DNA of 8,159 nucleotides from Patescibacteria group bacterium. Its GTDB lineage: Bacteria; Patescibacteriota; Gracilibacteria; BD1-5; UBA2023. The stretch lies in the NCBI GenBank assembly GCA_030836665.1, contig JAUPLX010000149.1, forward strand, positions 1 through 8,159, written 5' to 3'. The notes beneath the pieces are model-generated. The model did not search any database. It was not told the origin of the DNA and saw only the letters and a program-made list of their open reading frames with translations. Below, piece by piece: positions 1 to 7,500 of this stretch (its first letter is position 1; each line of letters opens with the position of its first letter). The translations under genes and the position numbers were made by a program.

Positions 1-92
1 AAAAGGAGCAATCCGGAAAGGAAAAGGAGCAATCCGGAAAGGAAAAGGAGCAATCCGGAAAGGAAAAGGAACAATCCGGAAAGGAAAAGGAA
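1..92 (+). repeat. 21-bp in-frame tandem repeat encoding KEQSGKE heptads
   Basis: Four full 21-bp units occupy 1-21, 22-42, 43-63 and 64-84, and 8 nt of a fifth follow to position 92. Units 1-3 are identical. Unit 4 differs by one synonymous change (GAG to GAA). Each unit encodes the 7-residue KEQSGKE. The array probably continues beyond the left edge, so the copy number is unknown. Near-identity at DNA level indicates recent expansion or ongoing homogenisation, and copy number may vary between strains. The product is a highly charged, probably helical or disordered spacer. Confidence 0.95.
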
Positions 93-1307
93 GCGAAACT
101 CCGCCTCGTAGCCGAACGCCTCGCGAAACCCGAATACGCCCAGATTCTCGGAAAAGCATTCTCGGACGGAAAGTTCGACCTTTCGAATCCGGAACACCAG
201 GCCAAACTCGAAGCCGCCCTCAAGTCCGACGCGAAGCTCCGCAAAGAGCTCTTCGATGCCGCCCGCGCGAATGACGAGGAGACCGGCGGGAGCGACCTGA
301 AATTCTTCGCCACCCAATTCCGCGATCTCGGCGTCATCGACCATGCCGAATTCCGCAAAATCTTCGAAGAAGCGGCCCCGAAACCCGAAACCGACAAACG
401 AAGTCCGACCGCCGGACCTACCGTCCTCGCGGGCAACTATTCCGCCACCGGGGACGGCCGAACCTTTTTCGCCCTCGACCGCGCGGGGTCGGACGGTCGG
501 AAATTCGACGAATTCGTCCGCGTTTCCCCAGACGGCAAAACCGTCAGTAAAGAGATCGTGGGCAGGTACGGATACTCGCTCACCGTCGAACCCGTCCCGA
601 ACGAAACGGGCGAAACCGCCGCGAAAGAGAGCGAACTCGCCGACGCGAAAACCGAAAAGTGACGCCTCGAAAACCAAGCGAAATACGTGGAGGAGACCTT
701 CGGTCCGAGCGGATCGAAAATCCCCTCCCCCGAAAACCCGAAATTCGAGGAATACCGGGAAGCGCTCGGAAAAATCGCGAAAGAACGCTCCGTAACGCCA
801 AACCCGAACGACCCGAAAGCTACGCTCGAAGCCGTAAAACAATCCCTCAAATCCTCTTACGCCGGGGCCGTCGAAAAAACTTCCAAAGCCCAAGCCGAAC
901 TCGAAGCCGCACGAAAAGAATCCTCTGCCACGACGGACGCCGGAACGGAGAAAAACGAAAAAGACGCCCGCAACGCCATCGATTTCCTCGACCGCACCGG
1001 AATCTCGGCCCTCGGTCCGAAAGCCACCGAGGAACTGCTTCGGAAATTCGGCGCCGCCGGATGCGAAAACGGAAAACCCGCGAATTTGGAAAAGTTCCTG
1101 AAGGGCAAAAACGAGCTCGCCGCCGAGTTCCGAGCCTTCGTCACGGACGCCCTCGGGATGGAAACGGGGAACGTCTTCGACGAAACGACCAATCCTCCGA
1201 TTCTCAAATCCGAAATCGTCAATCTCGCCTCGGCGTTCCGGGGAAAAGGACTCCTGAAAGAAGACGGAGGCCTCAACTCGAGCGCGGGCGTCGAAGAAAC
1301 GAGTTAA
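1..1307 (+). CDS. Large charged hypothetical protein, 5'-partial, with one in-frame UGA (Gly)
   Basis: The frame with codons starting at position 3 is open from the left edge to TAA at 1305-1307. The only interruption is TGA at 660-662, read here as Gly220 (residues numbered from position 3), giving about 434 visible residues. Residues 1-28 are four copies of the heptad KEQSGKE. A helical segment follows at about 48-113, then a Gly/Asp-rich stretch with possible beta strands (about 131-200), a Pro-rich linker around 235-245, an Ala/Glu/Lys coiled-coil-like region (about 275-320) and a second helical segment (about 345-421). The two helical segments share LExxLKxxxxLxxE and AxxFRxxG with similar spacing, suggesting a duplicated domain. 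I see no membrane segment, catalytic motif or recognisable family. The true start lies outside the window. A GTG at 687 could be mistaken for the start, but the frame is clearly open well before it. A second in-frame TAA follows at 1314. The gene is followed after 15 nt by another plus-strand gene. Function unknown. Confidence 0.8.
660..662 (+). other. In-frame TGA, probable glycine codon (gene 1)
   Basis: TGA is in frame with an open reading frame that covers 3-659 and 663-1304 without any other stop. Codon style is the same on both sides (GAA, AAA, CTC, GCC, CCG dominate). Gene 1 has no recognised family, so the Gly assignment here rests on the other sites in this window. Confidence 0.75.
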
Positions 1308-1322
1308 TCCAATTAACGACCC

Positions 1323-1715
1323 ATGTCGCCCACTACCCCCAAGACTCCGCCGGATACGAAATCGGTCCATTCCATGGAACCGATTGGGAATATCGTTCCG
1401 CAGAATCGTACCGAGGCCGCAATTGCCGCTTGTAAATACGAATTGGCGGTAGAAGCGATCCTTCTCGATATCGAAATCGACGAAGCTATCCGTGCCATCG
1501 ACGAGGAAATCGAGAAGGGAAAGGAAATCCTCCTTACCGATCCTTCCTCCGAAACGGCCAAAGCGCTCGCACGATCAGTAATACGGAAAATCATCGAACT
1601 CGAACACCGTCCGTTGACTTGACCGGAACACCTCCGGTTATTGAACCTTACGAAAAAACACCACCTCGCGTTTCCGGAAACGGAGGAATCGGGGAAGGAC
1701 GATAACGCGGATTAG
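1323..1715 (+). CDS. Small hypothetical helical protein, UGA (Gly) near its C-terminus
   Basis: ATG at 1323 lies 15 nt after the TAA of gene 1 on the same strand, so the two are probably co-transcribed. The N-terminal 30 residues are rich in Pro, Thr and Ser. Residues about 31-70 and 78-95 look amphipathic and helical, with an acidic stretch rich in Ile, Glu and Asp. With the standard code the protein is 99 aa and ends at TGA 1620-1622. With UGA as Gly it continues for 30 more codons to TAG at 1713-1715 (130 aa). That end overlaps the stop of the convergent ABC ATPase gene by 4 nt. An alternative in-frame ATG is at 1374. No Shine-Dalgarno-like sequence precedes either start. I recognise no family, membrane segment or signal peptide. 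The extension is supported by the code evidence elsewhere, but not by homology. Confidence 0.6.
1620..1622 (+). other. In-frame TGA, possible glycine codon (small ORF)
   Basis: This TGA would end the 99-aa version of the small protein. The same frame stays open for another 30 codons to TAG at 1713-1715. It is the weakest of the four TGA sites, because a true stop in a standard code would look the same and 30 open codons can occur by chance. Confidence 0.5.
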
Positions 1716-2371
1716 ACTTCTTCCACCTTCCCCTCCCCTACCCGAAAGCGCTTATCCGCACGGGCCGCGACCGAGTCGTCGTGGGTGATGGCAAGGATCG
1801 ATATCTCGGTTTCGCCGCGCAATTCGCCGATCAGGTCCATGACCGAATCGGCGTTTTTCTTATCGAGGTTTCCCGTGGGTTCGTCCATGAAAAGATACGG
1901 CACGTTGCCGACGAACGCCCGGGCGATCGCCACGCGTTGCTGTTCGCCGCCGGAAAGTTCGAAGGGATAGCGTTTTTCTTTTCCGAGAAGTCCGACCCGA
2001 CCGAGAATGGCCTCGGTTTCGAAACGGCGGGAGAGACCGTTGAGACGGAGCGGGAGTTCGACGTTTTCTTCGACGGTCAGGTTCGGTACGAGATGGAATT
2101 GTTGGAAAACGAACGCGACGTGTTTGCCGCGGAACCGGGTTCGGGCGTCTTCGTCGTATGCCGCGATGTCGGTCTGGTCAAAAAACACGCTCCCGGATTC
2201 CGGCACGATAAGCCCCGCCGCCAAATTCAGGAGCGTGGATTTTCCGGATCCGGAAGGCCCCGTAACCGCATAAAACGCGGAGTCCGGCAAAAAGAACGAG
2301 GCATCCTTCAAAACCTGGACGGTCTCATTGCCGGAAACGAAGGATTTGGAAACGGAGAGGATACGAATCAT
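1712..2371 (-). CDS. ABC transporter ATP-binding protein, LolD/YbbA/MacB type
   Basis: This is a 219-residue nucleotide-binding subunit that would power a membrane permease from the cytoplasmic face. All ABC motifs are intact: Walker A GPSGSGKST (38-46), Q-loop Gln90 in FVFQQFHLVP, signature LSGGEQQ (139-145), Walker B LFMDE (160-164), D-loop NLD (168-170) and switch His197 in ITHDD. The length and the LVPNLTVEENVELPL segment fit the LolD/FtsE/MacB/YbbA family, which handles lipoproteins, lipids or peptides. I chose the ATG at 2371 because the preceding in-frame 86 codons, back to 2629, overlap the SGNH hydrolase gene and do not look like ABC sequence. The gene follows the SGNH gene by 22 nt on the same strand, like the tesA-ybbA pairing. 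No FtsX/YbbP-type permease is present; downstream is a convergent gene overlapping by 4 nt. The stop is TAA. The permease is either elsewhere in the genome or missing. Confidence 0.93.
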   Translation of the reverse strand: MIRILSVSKSFVSGNETVQVLKDASFFLPDSAFYAVTGPSGSGKSTLLNLAAGLIVPESGSVFFDQTDIAAYDEDARTRFRGKHVAFVFQQFHLVPNLTVEENVELPLRLNGLSRRFETEAILGRVGLLGKEKRYPFELSGGEQQRVAIARAFVGNVPYLFMDEPTGNLDKKNADSVMDLIGELRGETEISILAITHDDSVAARADKRFRVGEGKVEEV

Positions 2372-2393
2372 ACGGAGATGCGGTGATACGGAG

Positions 2394-3077
2394 TTATTCT
2401 TTCGTAACGAGATCTTCTCGTACGAGGAAATCGAACACGTTCTTAGCGACGATGGCATATCCGTCGGCGTTCGGATGAATGCCGTCGGATAAATTGAGCC
2501 GTGGGTTTCGAACGACTCATTCGAGCAGAAACGGCAGAAATGGGATATCGTTCTCTTCGGCGATTTTCGGAAAGGTCCGTTCGAAATCCGAAACGTATTC
2601 CGGTCCGAGGTTCCGGGGAATCTTGACACCGATAAGCGCGGTTTTTACCCCCTTGGAACGGAGTTTCGCGAGAATCTCGCGAATGTTACCGTCCATTTGT
2701 CCTATCGGTTTCCCCTGAAGCCCATCATTCGAACCGATGGAAACGATCGCGAGATCCGGGAGCGGATCGGCGAGAAGCCAATCGGTACGGGCGAGAAGCG
2801 CGGCGGAAGTGTCGCCCGAGACCCCCGCACTGGAAACGCGGTAGTCGTACCCGCTTGCCGTCAAAAGCCCTTCGAGTTGGGAAGGATAGGACGATTCCGG
2901 GGGTAACTGGTAGCCTGCGGTCAATGAATCCCCCATGGCGAGAATCGTTCTCACGCGGGTCGGCGGAGCCGGAGGCGTCGCATTCATTTCGGATCGCATA
3001 TCCGTTTTTCCACTTCCTCCGAAACAGGAGGTAAGCAGAAGCGCCGCGATGACGGGGAATATTGCGGGGATGCGCAT
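2394..3077 (-). CDS. SGNH/GDSL-family lipoprotein esterase (TesA-like), with UGA as Gly187
   Basis: Predicted lipid-anchored hydrolase of the SGNH family (arylesterase or lysophospholipase/thioesterase, TesA-like), 227 aa when TGA at 2517-2519 is read as Gly. The N-terminus is a lipoprotein signal ending in the lipobox LTSC (Cys18), so the enzyme should sit on the outer face of the cytoplasmic membrane. All four SGNH blocks are visible: Ser51 in MGDSLTAG, Gly88 in AGVSGD, Asn117 in GSND, and Asp198/His201 in DGIHPNADGY. The last block lies after the TGA. Truncation at 186 aa would therefore remove two residues of the catalytic triad. TesA-like proteins commonly read LLEGV at this point, matching LLE-UGA-VV here. 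The stop is TAA at 2394-2396. The gene starts 6 nt after the MFS gene and precedes the ABC ATPase by 22 nt. The substrate is unknown. Confidence 0.9.
2517..2519 (-). other. In-frame TGA, glycine codon in SGNH hydrolase
   Basis: On the minus strand TGA follows ...FLPFLLE and precedes VVRNPRLNLSDGIHPNADGY. From knowledge of the family, TesA-like esterases have Gly at this position (LLEGV) about a dozen residues before the catalytic DGIHP block. This is the strongest evidence in the window that UGA is sense and means glycine rather than tryptophan or selenocysteine. Confidence 0.88.
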
Positions 3078-3083
3078 GGATGG

Positions 3084-4436
3084 TTACTTACGGGCGAATA
3101 CCGGATGATGCGAAGAAATGCCGAAATACGCGATCGGGAGCGCGATGGCGAAAAAACACGCCGAGGCGGCATACGTCCAAAATCCGATCGAGAAAGAGTA
3201 TACCGAAGAAACCGCATAGAGGGAATTCGCAATGAGCGGACCGAAGACGTTGGCAAGGCTCATGGCGGATCCGCTGGTTCCGAGAGCCCGACCGGAATGC
3301 CCCGGGGCGATACGCGAAATCAGCGCGGCGGTAGAGACGTTGACGCTGCCGAACCCTACCGAAAACAATATCGGGATCATGAACGCGGCGACGACGAACG
3401 GATTGACGGAAAAGAGCGCGAACGAAACCGACATGACCGAAAGTCAGAAAAGCAGCATTCCCTTTTCCAAAAAGACGCCGCGGACGAAGCGGATGAAAAA
3501 CCCCTGATAGGCGATGCTCGTAAGCCCGACGACCGCGAGCGCGTATCCTACGGCTTTCGCATCGACGCCGAAGCGGTCGGGGAGAATGAATCCGAACGTC
3601 GACTGCATGCCGGAAAACCCGAGCGCGACGATGAAGACCACCGCGTATACCGGGAAGAGGTCGGCCCACGGAAAGGGCGCGGAAGGTTCGTTTTCCGACT
3701 TCTTTACGTGCCATGCGTGGTGCGAAGGCTCCGGAAGAACGAAATAAATAAGGAGGAGGTTGGCGAACATCGCCGCCGCCGAAACGAAGCCCACGACATG
3801 GAGTCCGAATCCCGAGACGATACCGCCGAGCGCGGGGCCGATGGTGAATCCGGCACCGAAAGCGGCGCCGACCAAACCCATTTTCACGGTACGCTCCTTC
3901 GGATCGAAGAGATCGCCGACGTACGCCTGCGTCACGGGGAACGCTCCACCGGCGAGGCCGGAAAGGAAACGCCCGAAAAGGAACGGCACGACGCTCTCGG
4001 AGAATCCGAAAAAGAGGTATCCCGTCATGGCGAGGGCGGCCGTAAAAAGGAGGGTCCGTTTGCGTCCGATACGGTCGGATAAAGATCCGAACGCGACGCC
4101 TCCGACGAGCATTCCCAGCGAAAAAAGCGAAAACGCGGCTCCGTTGGCGAGGGCGGCGGAATCGTCCGAGAAGCGGCTGAGGAAATGAAAGAACGCGGCA
4201 TCCGACGAATCGAACCCCAACGCGGCGCGCGCGGCGAAATCGCGAATGACGGACGGAAGTATCGGAATGATCAATCCGAGGCCGAGGATGTCGAGAAACG
4301 CGGTCAAGAGGATGACCTTGAAGGCCCGGTCGGTGGTATGTGGGGAAACGTGGTGGCCCAAAGGAATGCCGGTTGCGAGTAAAGTAGTAGAGCGGGGTGA
4401 TGTCCCGGGTGCGGAGTTCCGCGTGAGCGACTCCAT
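3084..4436 (-). CDS. MFS drug exporter, TetA-like (DHA1), with UGA as Gly331
   Basis: Major facilitator superfamily proton antiporter of the TetA/DHA1 type, expected to have 12 membrane helices in the cytoplasmic membrane. It has 450 aa when TGA at 3444-3446 is read as Gly331. TM1 is about residues 39-60 (ILGLGLIIPILP). The loop to TM2 is longer than in TetA. Motif A is GSLSDRIGRKRT (117-128). A motif C-like Gly-rich helix is at 189-205 (GAAFGAGFTIGPALGG). Residues after the UGA carry the last helices and end at TAA 3084-3086. The standard code would give a 330-residue protein lacking the last helices. The start is uncertain. ATG 4436 lies inside a hairpin element, and TM1 begins only at about residue 39; a TTG at 4361 is an alternative. 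It lies 136 nt downstream of the RND gene and is followed after 6 nt by the SGNH gene. The drug or metabolite substrate cannot be told from sequence. Confidence 0.9.
3444..3446 (-). other. In-frame TGA, glycine codon in MFS transporter
   Basis: TGA follows LEKGMLLF and precedes LSVMSVSFALFSV in the same frame. TetA-type transporters have a similar stretch, ending in Leu-Leu-Leu-Gly, at the start of a C-half helix. Glycine therefore fits, and the rest of the C-terminal half follows without frame change. Confidence 0.82.
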
Positions 4437-4549
4437 AGGATGGGGAATGGGCGTTCGGGCCTAGCTCCTAACAGAGTTGAAGTCGCCGCGGCCCCGCCCG
4501 TCCATTCCCCATCCGAGGACCGGAACGAGCAAGGAACTCCGCACCCGGG
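4404..4549 (-). repeat. Element A: nested long hairpin with conserved loop motif
   Basis: A 146-nt element with perfect 17-bp terminal inverted repeats (4404-4420 and 4533-4549) encloses a second perfect 13-bp inverted repeat (4438-4450 and 4502-4514). Read on the minus strand, the inner stem continues with GGGCG/CGCCC and GGGCC/GGCCC pairings separated by small bulges. The 28-nt loop begins GCGGCGACTT and ends TAGGAGCTA. The same loop ends recur in element B on the other strand. There is no U-tract after the stem, so it is not a canonical intrinsic terminator. No clear target-site duplication flanks it. It fills most of the RND-MFS gap and includes the annotated MFS start codon. It could be a REP/MITE-like DNA element or a structured mRNA segment. 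Confidence 0.8.
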
Positions 4550-4572
4550 GACTCTCTAAAAACGCTCCCGCA

Positions 4573-7500
4573 TTACTCGCCCCGGCGCTTGCGGGAAACG
4601 GGTTTGTGAGCGAACGTGCCGAGAGCCGTACGCAGCGCCATCCCCGGTAACCGGAACGGGAAAGCCGCGATGCGGGCCAACTTATGCCCGAGGGGATGTT
4701 CGGCCATGAATACCTCGTAGTAGATGCCCTTTACGACGAAGAGCGTCAGCACGGACGCGGCGACGAGACCGAAAATGATCGTGAATCCGAGGCCCGACCA
4801 AAACTCGTCACGGAGCGCGATTGGCAAAATTCCGAGGGTGGTGGTAAGAGTGGTGAGAGTCATCGGCTCCAAGCGGCTCGAACCGGCTTCGACGAGGGCG
4901 GTAAAGTCTTTCATCCCCTTCTTCAAATTCTGGTTGATGGCATCGATGAGAATGATTCCGTGGTTAACCGCGATGCCCGTGAACGAAATGAATCCGATAC
5001 CGAACGGCATGGAAAACGGATTTCCGGTCCAAAGAAGCCCGAGCATGATGAACGGCAGGGCCATGACGACCGAGAAAATGATGATGAACGGTTGGGCGAA
5101 GCTGTTGAATTGGAGGACGAGGATGCCGAAAATGAAGGCGAGCGCGATGACGAACGAAGTCAATACCGCTACGATCAGGTCCTTGTTCGCCTCATTTTCC
5201 CCGCCCTTGGAGTACGAAATGCCCGTGGGAAACGCATAGGAATCGGCATATTCCTCGAATTTCGACTGAATGCCCGCGGGGAGGACGTCCTTTTCGACGT
5301 CGCCTTCGACGGTAACGGTAATTTTCCCGTCTTCGCGTTTTACCGAAGCGACGGCGTTCTTCACGGTCGAGTCCACGAAGTCCCCGATACGGTAGGTCTT
5401 GCCTCCGAACGCGAAATTATGTCCGGTAATCGACTGCGGATCGACCGCGTCGGAATATTCGGCAACCTTCACGACCACGTCGATGTCTTCGCCGTCGTTC
5501 TCGATCGAACCGACGTTCGAACCGTTGATGGTCGTGAGGATTTCGGAATAGATTTTCGCGGCGGGAATCCCGAATTCGGCGAGACGGTCCTTTTTCAAAA
5601 CGAACACGAACTGCCCGGGCGTGGTTCCCGAAGTGGTCGAAACGTTCTTCATACCCGCGAACGAGCGAAGCCGCTTTTCGAAGATTTCCGACGTGCTTAC
5701 GAGCGCGTCCAGTTTGTCCGAAGAATCGGCGTTCAATTTCAATCCGACGGCCTTCCCGGAAGGAGGACCTCCCTTCAAAACCGTCGATTCGACCTTGAGT
5801 CCGGCGGAGCGGAGAGGGTCGAGTTCCTTCGTCAGGAGCTCTTCGACCACGAATACGTTCCGAAGCCCCCGCTCTTTGCGTTCGGCAAGTTTGTGGAGCT
5901 GAACGGTGACGGTAGCGACGTTTCCTTCGGCCGAGACTTTGAAGAATTTGATTTCCGGATATTTCGCGAGGATGGGATAAATTTCCGCGATGCGCGCATG
6001 GAAAGATTCGACCTTCTCCCCTACGGCGCCTTCGACGCTGTAGGTGATGAGGGCGTTGTCCGCCGACGGAAACAGGATGAACCCGACTTTCGGAGCGAGG
6101 ATGACCGAACCGACGAGGAAGAACGCGATCGGAAGGGCGATGGCGGTTCGGCGGACGGTGGTCGATTCCAAGAATCCGCGAAGCGTCTTCTTGTACCATT
6201 CGGTACCGATATGGATCATCCGGATACGGAGCGGAGCCGCGCCTTCCGCGATTTCCTTCTTTCCCAAACGCTCGAACGCGAGGAGTTCGCGCTCTTCTTC
6301 GGTAGCGTATTCGAGGGCGTTCGCGTCGTTGACGTAGGTGTTTTTCCTGCCGACGAAAGCGAGGTAGAGAGCACTGTTAACGGTGAGCGCGAGCGCGAGA
6401 CCAGTGGCTAAAACGCCGAAAATAGTCAAGGGAATGAACGCGAGGAATTTTCCCATGACTCCCGGGAGCGTCATCATCGGAAGGAACGCCATGATGGTCG
6501 TCATGACCCCGGAAAGAATCGGAATCGCGTATTCTTTGAGCGCGAGGAGGATGGCGGATTTCGGATCGTACCCGACGCGCTGTTTCGCGCTCGCCGCCTG
6601 GACGATGACGATAATGGTGTCCACCGCGATACCGAACGAGAGGATGAACGAGAAGTTCGTCAGGAAGTTGAGCGTATACCCGCCGTAATTCAGAAGGGCG
6701 AAGGTCGAGAGGAACGCGAGCGGCAACGTCAGCGTAGCGAAGAGCGAATCGCGGAATCCGACGAACAGGTACATGACCACGAATACGAGCGCGAACGTCA
6801 CGAAAGCCTCCCAAAGGAGTTCCTTATAGTCGTCGATGATGTTGTCGGCGAGATCCATGGAGTACTGGAACGACACGGTGGAATATTCCGGACGTTTCAG
6901 GATTTCTTCGATGACGCCTTTCGCGTCGGCGGCAACGCTGAAGATACTCGTTCCGTCGTTTTTATTCACGACGAGTTCGACCGCTCCATGGGGACCCTGG
7001 TCTTGGTAAAAACCGATTTCGCGGACGGATTTGTCCTTATAGGAACGTTCGAGTTCCGCGATGTCGGCGAGACGGACGGATTTTCCGGACGGGAGCGGAA
7101 TCGGCGTATCGAGAAATTCCCGGCCCTCGGAATATTTCCCCTCGATGCGGAAGTCGTACTTCTTGTTCCCTACTTCGAAATTCCCGATCGGCGCGTCGCG
7201 ATGGACGCTGCGGATGGCGGTAGCGACGTCGTCGACGGACAATCCGAGGGAACGGAGCGTCTCTTCCGGAATCGCGATACGGAGTTCGTAGGCGTTGGTT
7301 CCGTCGAAGTCGACGCTTTCGATTCCGGAAACTTTCTCGATCCTATCCTTGAGTTCCTGCGCGAGTTCGCGAAGTTTCTGCACGTCGACCTTTTTTTCGT
7401 CTTCGCTGTAGAGCGTGACGGTGAACATGCGGTTGGTATCGGTCTTTATTTCCATTACGGTCGGGTCTTTGGCATCCGACGGAAGCTGGGCGCGGCCGAT

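Noticed and set aside
1..92. Tandem repeat as a CRISPR array
   Set aside because: Units are directly abutted with no spacers and lie in frame within a coding region.
659..1435. 258-codon plus-strand frame rich in Arg, Lys and Pro
   Set aside because: It overlaps gene 1 in another frame and runs across its stop into the next gene. Composition is typical of an out-of-frame shadow.
1620..1640. Small hairpin (ACCGGA/TCCGGT) as a terminator between convergent genes
   Set aside because: The stem is short, no T-run follows on either strand, and it lies inside the extended small ORF.
1712..2629. Longer 305-aa version of the ABC ATPase starting at 2629
   Set aside because: The extra 86 residues overlap the SGNH gene's 3' end read with UGA as Gly, and the ABC domain begins exactly at the Met encoded at 2371.
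2517..3446. TGA codons as selenocysteine or as pseudogene mutations
   Set aside because: The substituted positions fit family glycines, not cysteines. No SECIS-like stem was seen, and finding the same single-TGA pattern in several otherwise intact genes argues against decay.
4456..4501. attC-like recombination site in the loop of element A (AAC ... GTTAG)
   Set aside because: The GTTRRRY core does not fit fully, and the matching position in element B lacks GTTA. The shared motif is something else.
4684..6411. 575-codon open frame on the plus strand opposite the RND gene
   Set aside because: It is Arg/Asp/Glu-rich low-complexity translation antisense to a clear full-length RND permease. Its openness follows from the codon bias of the real gene.
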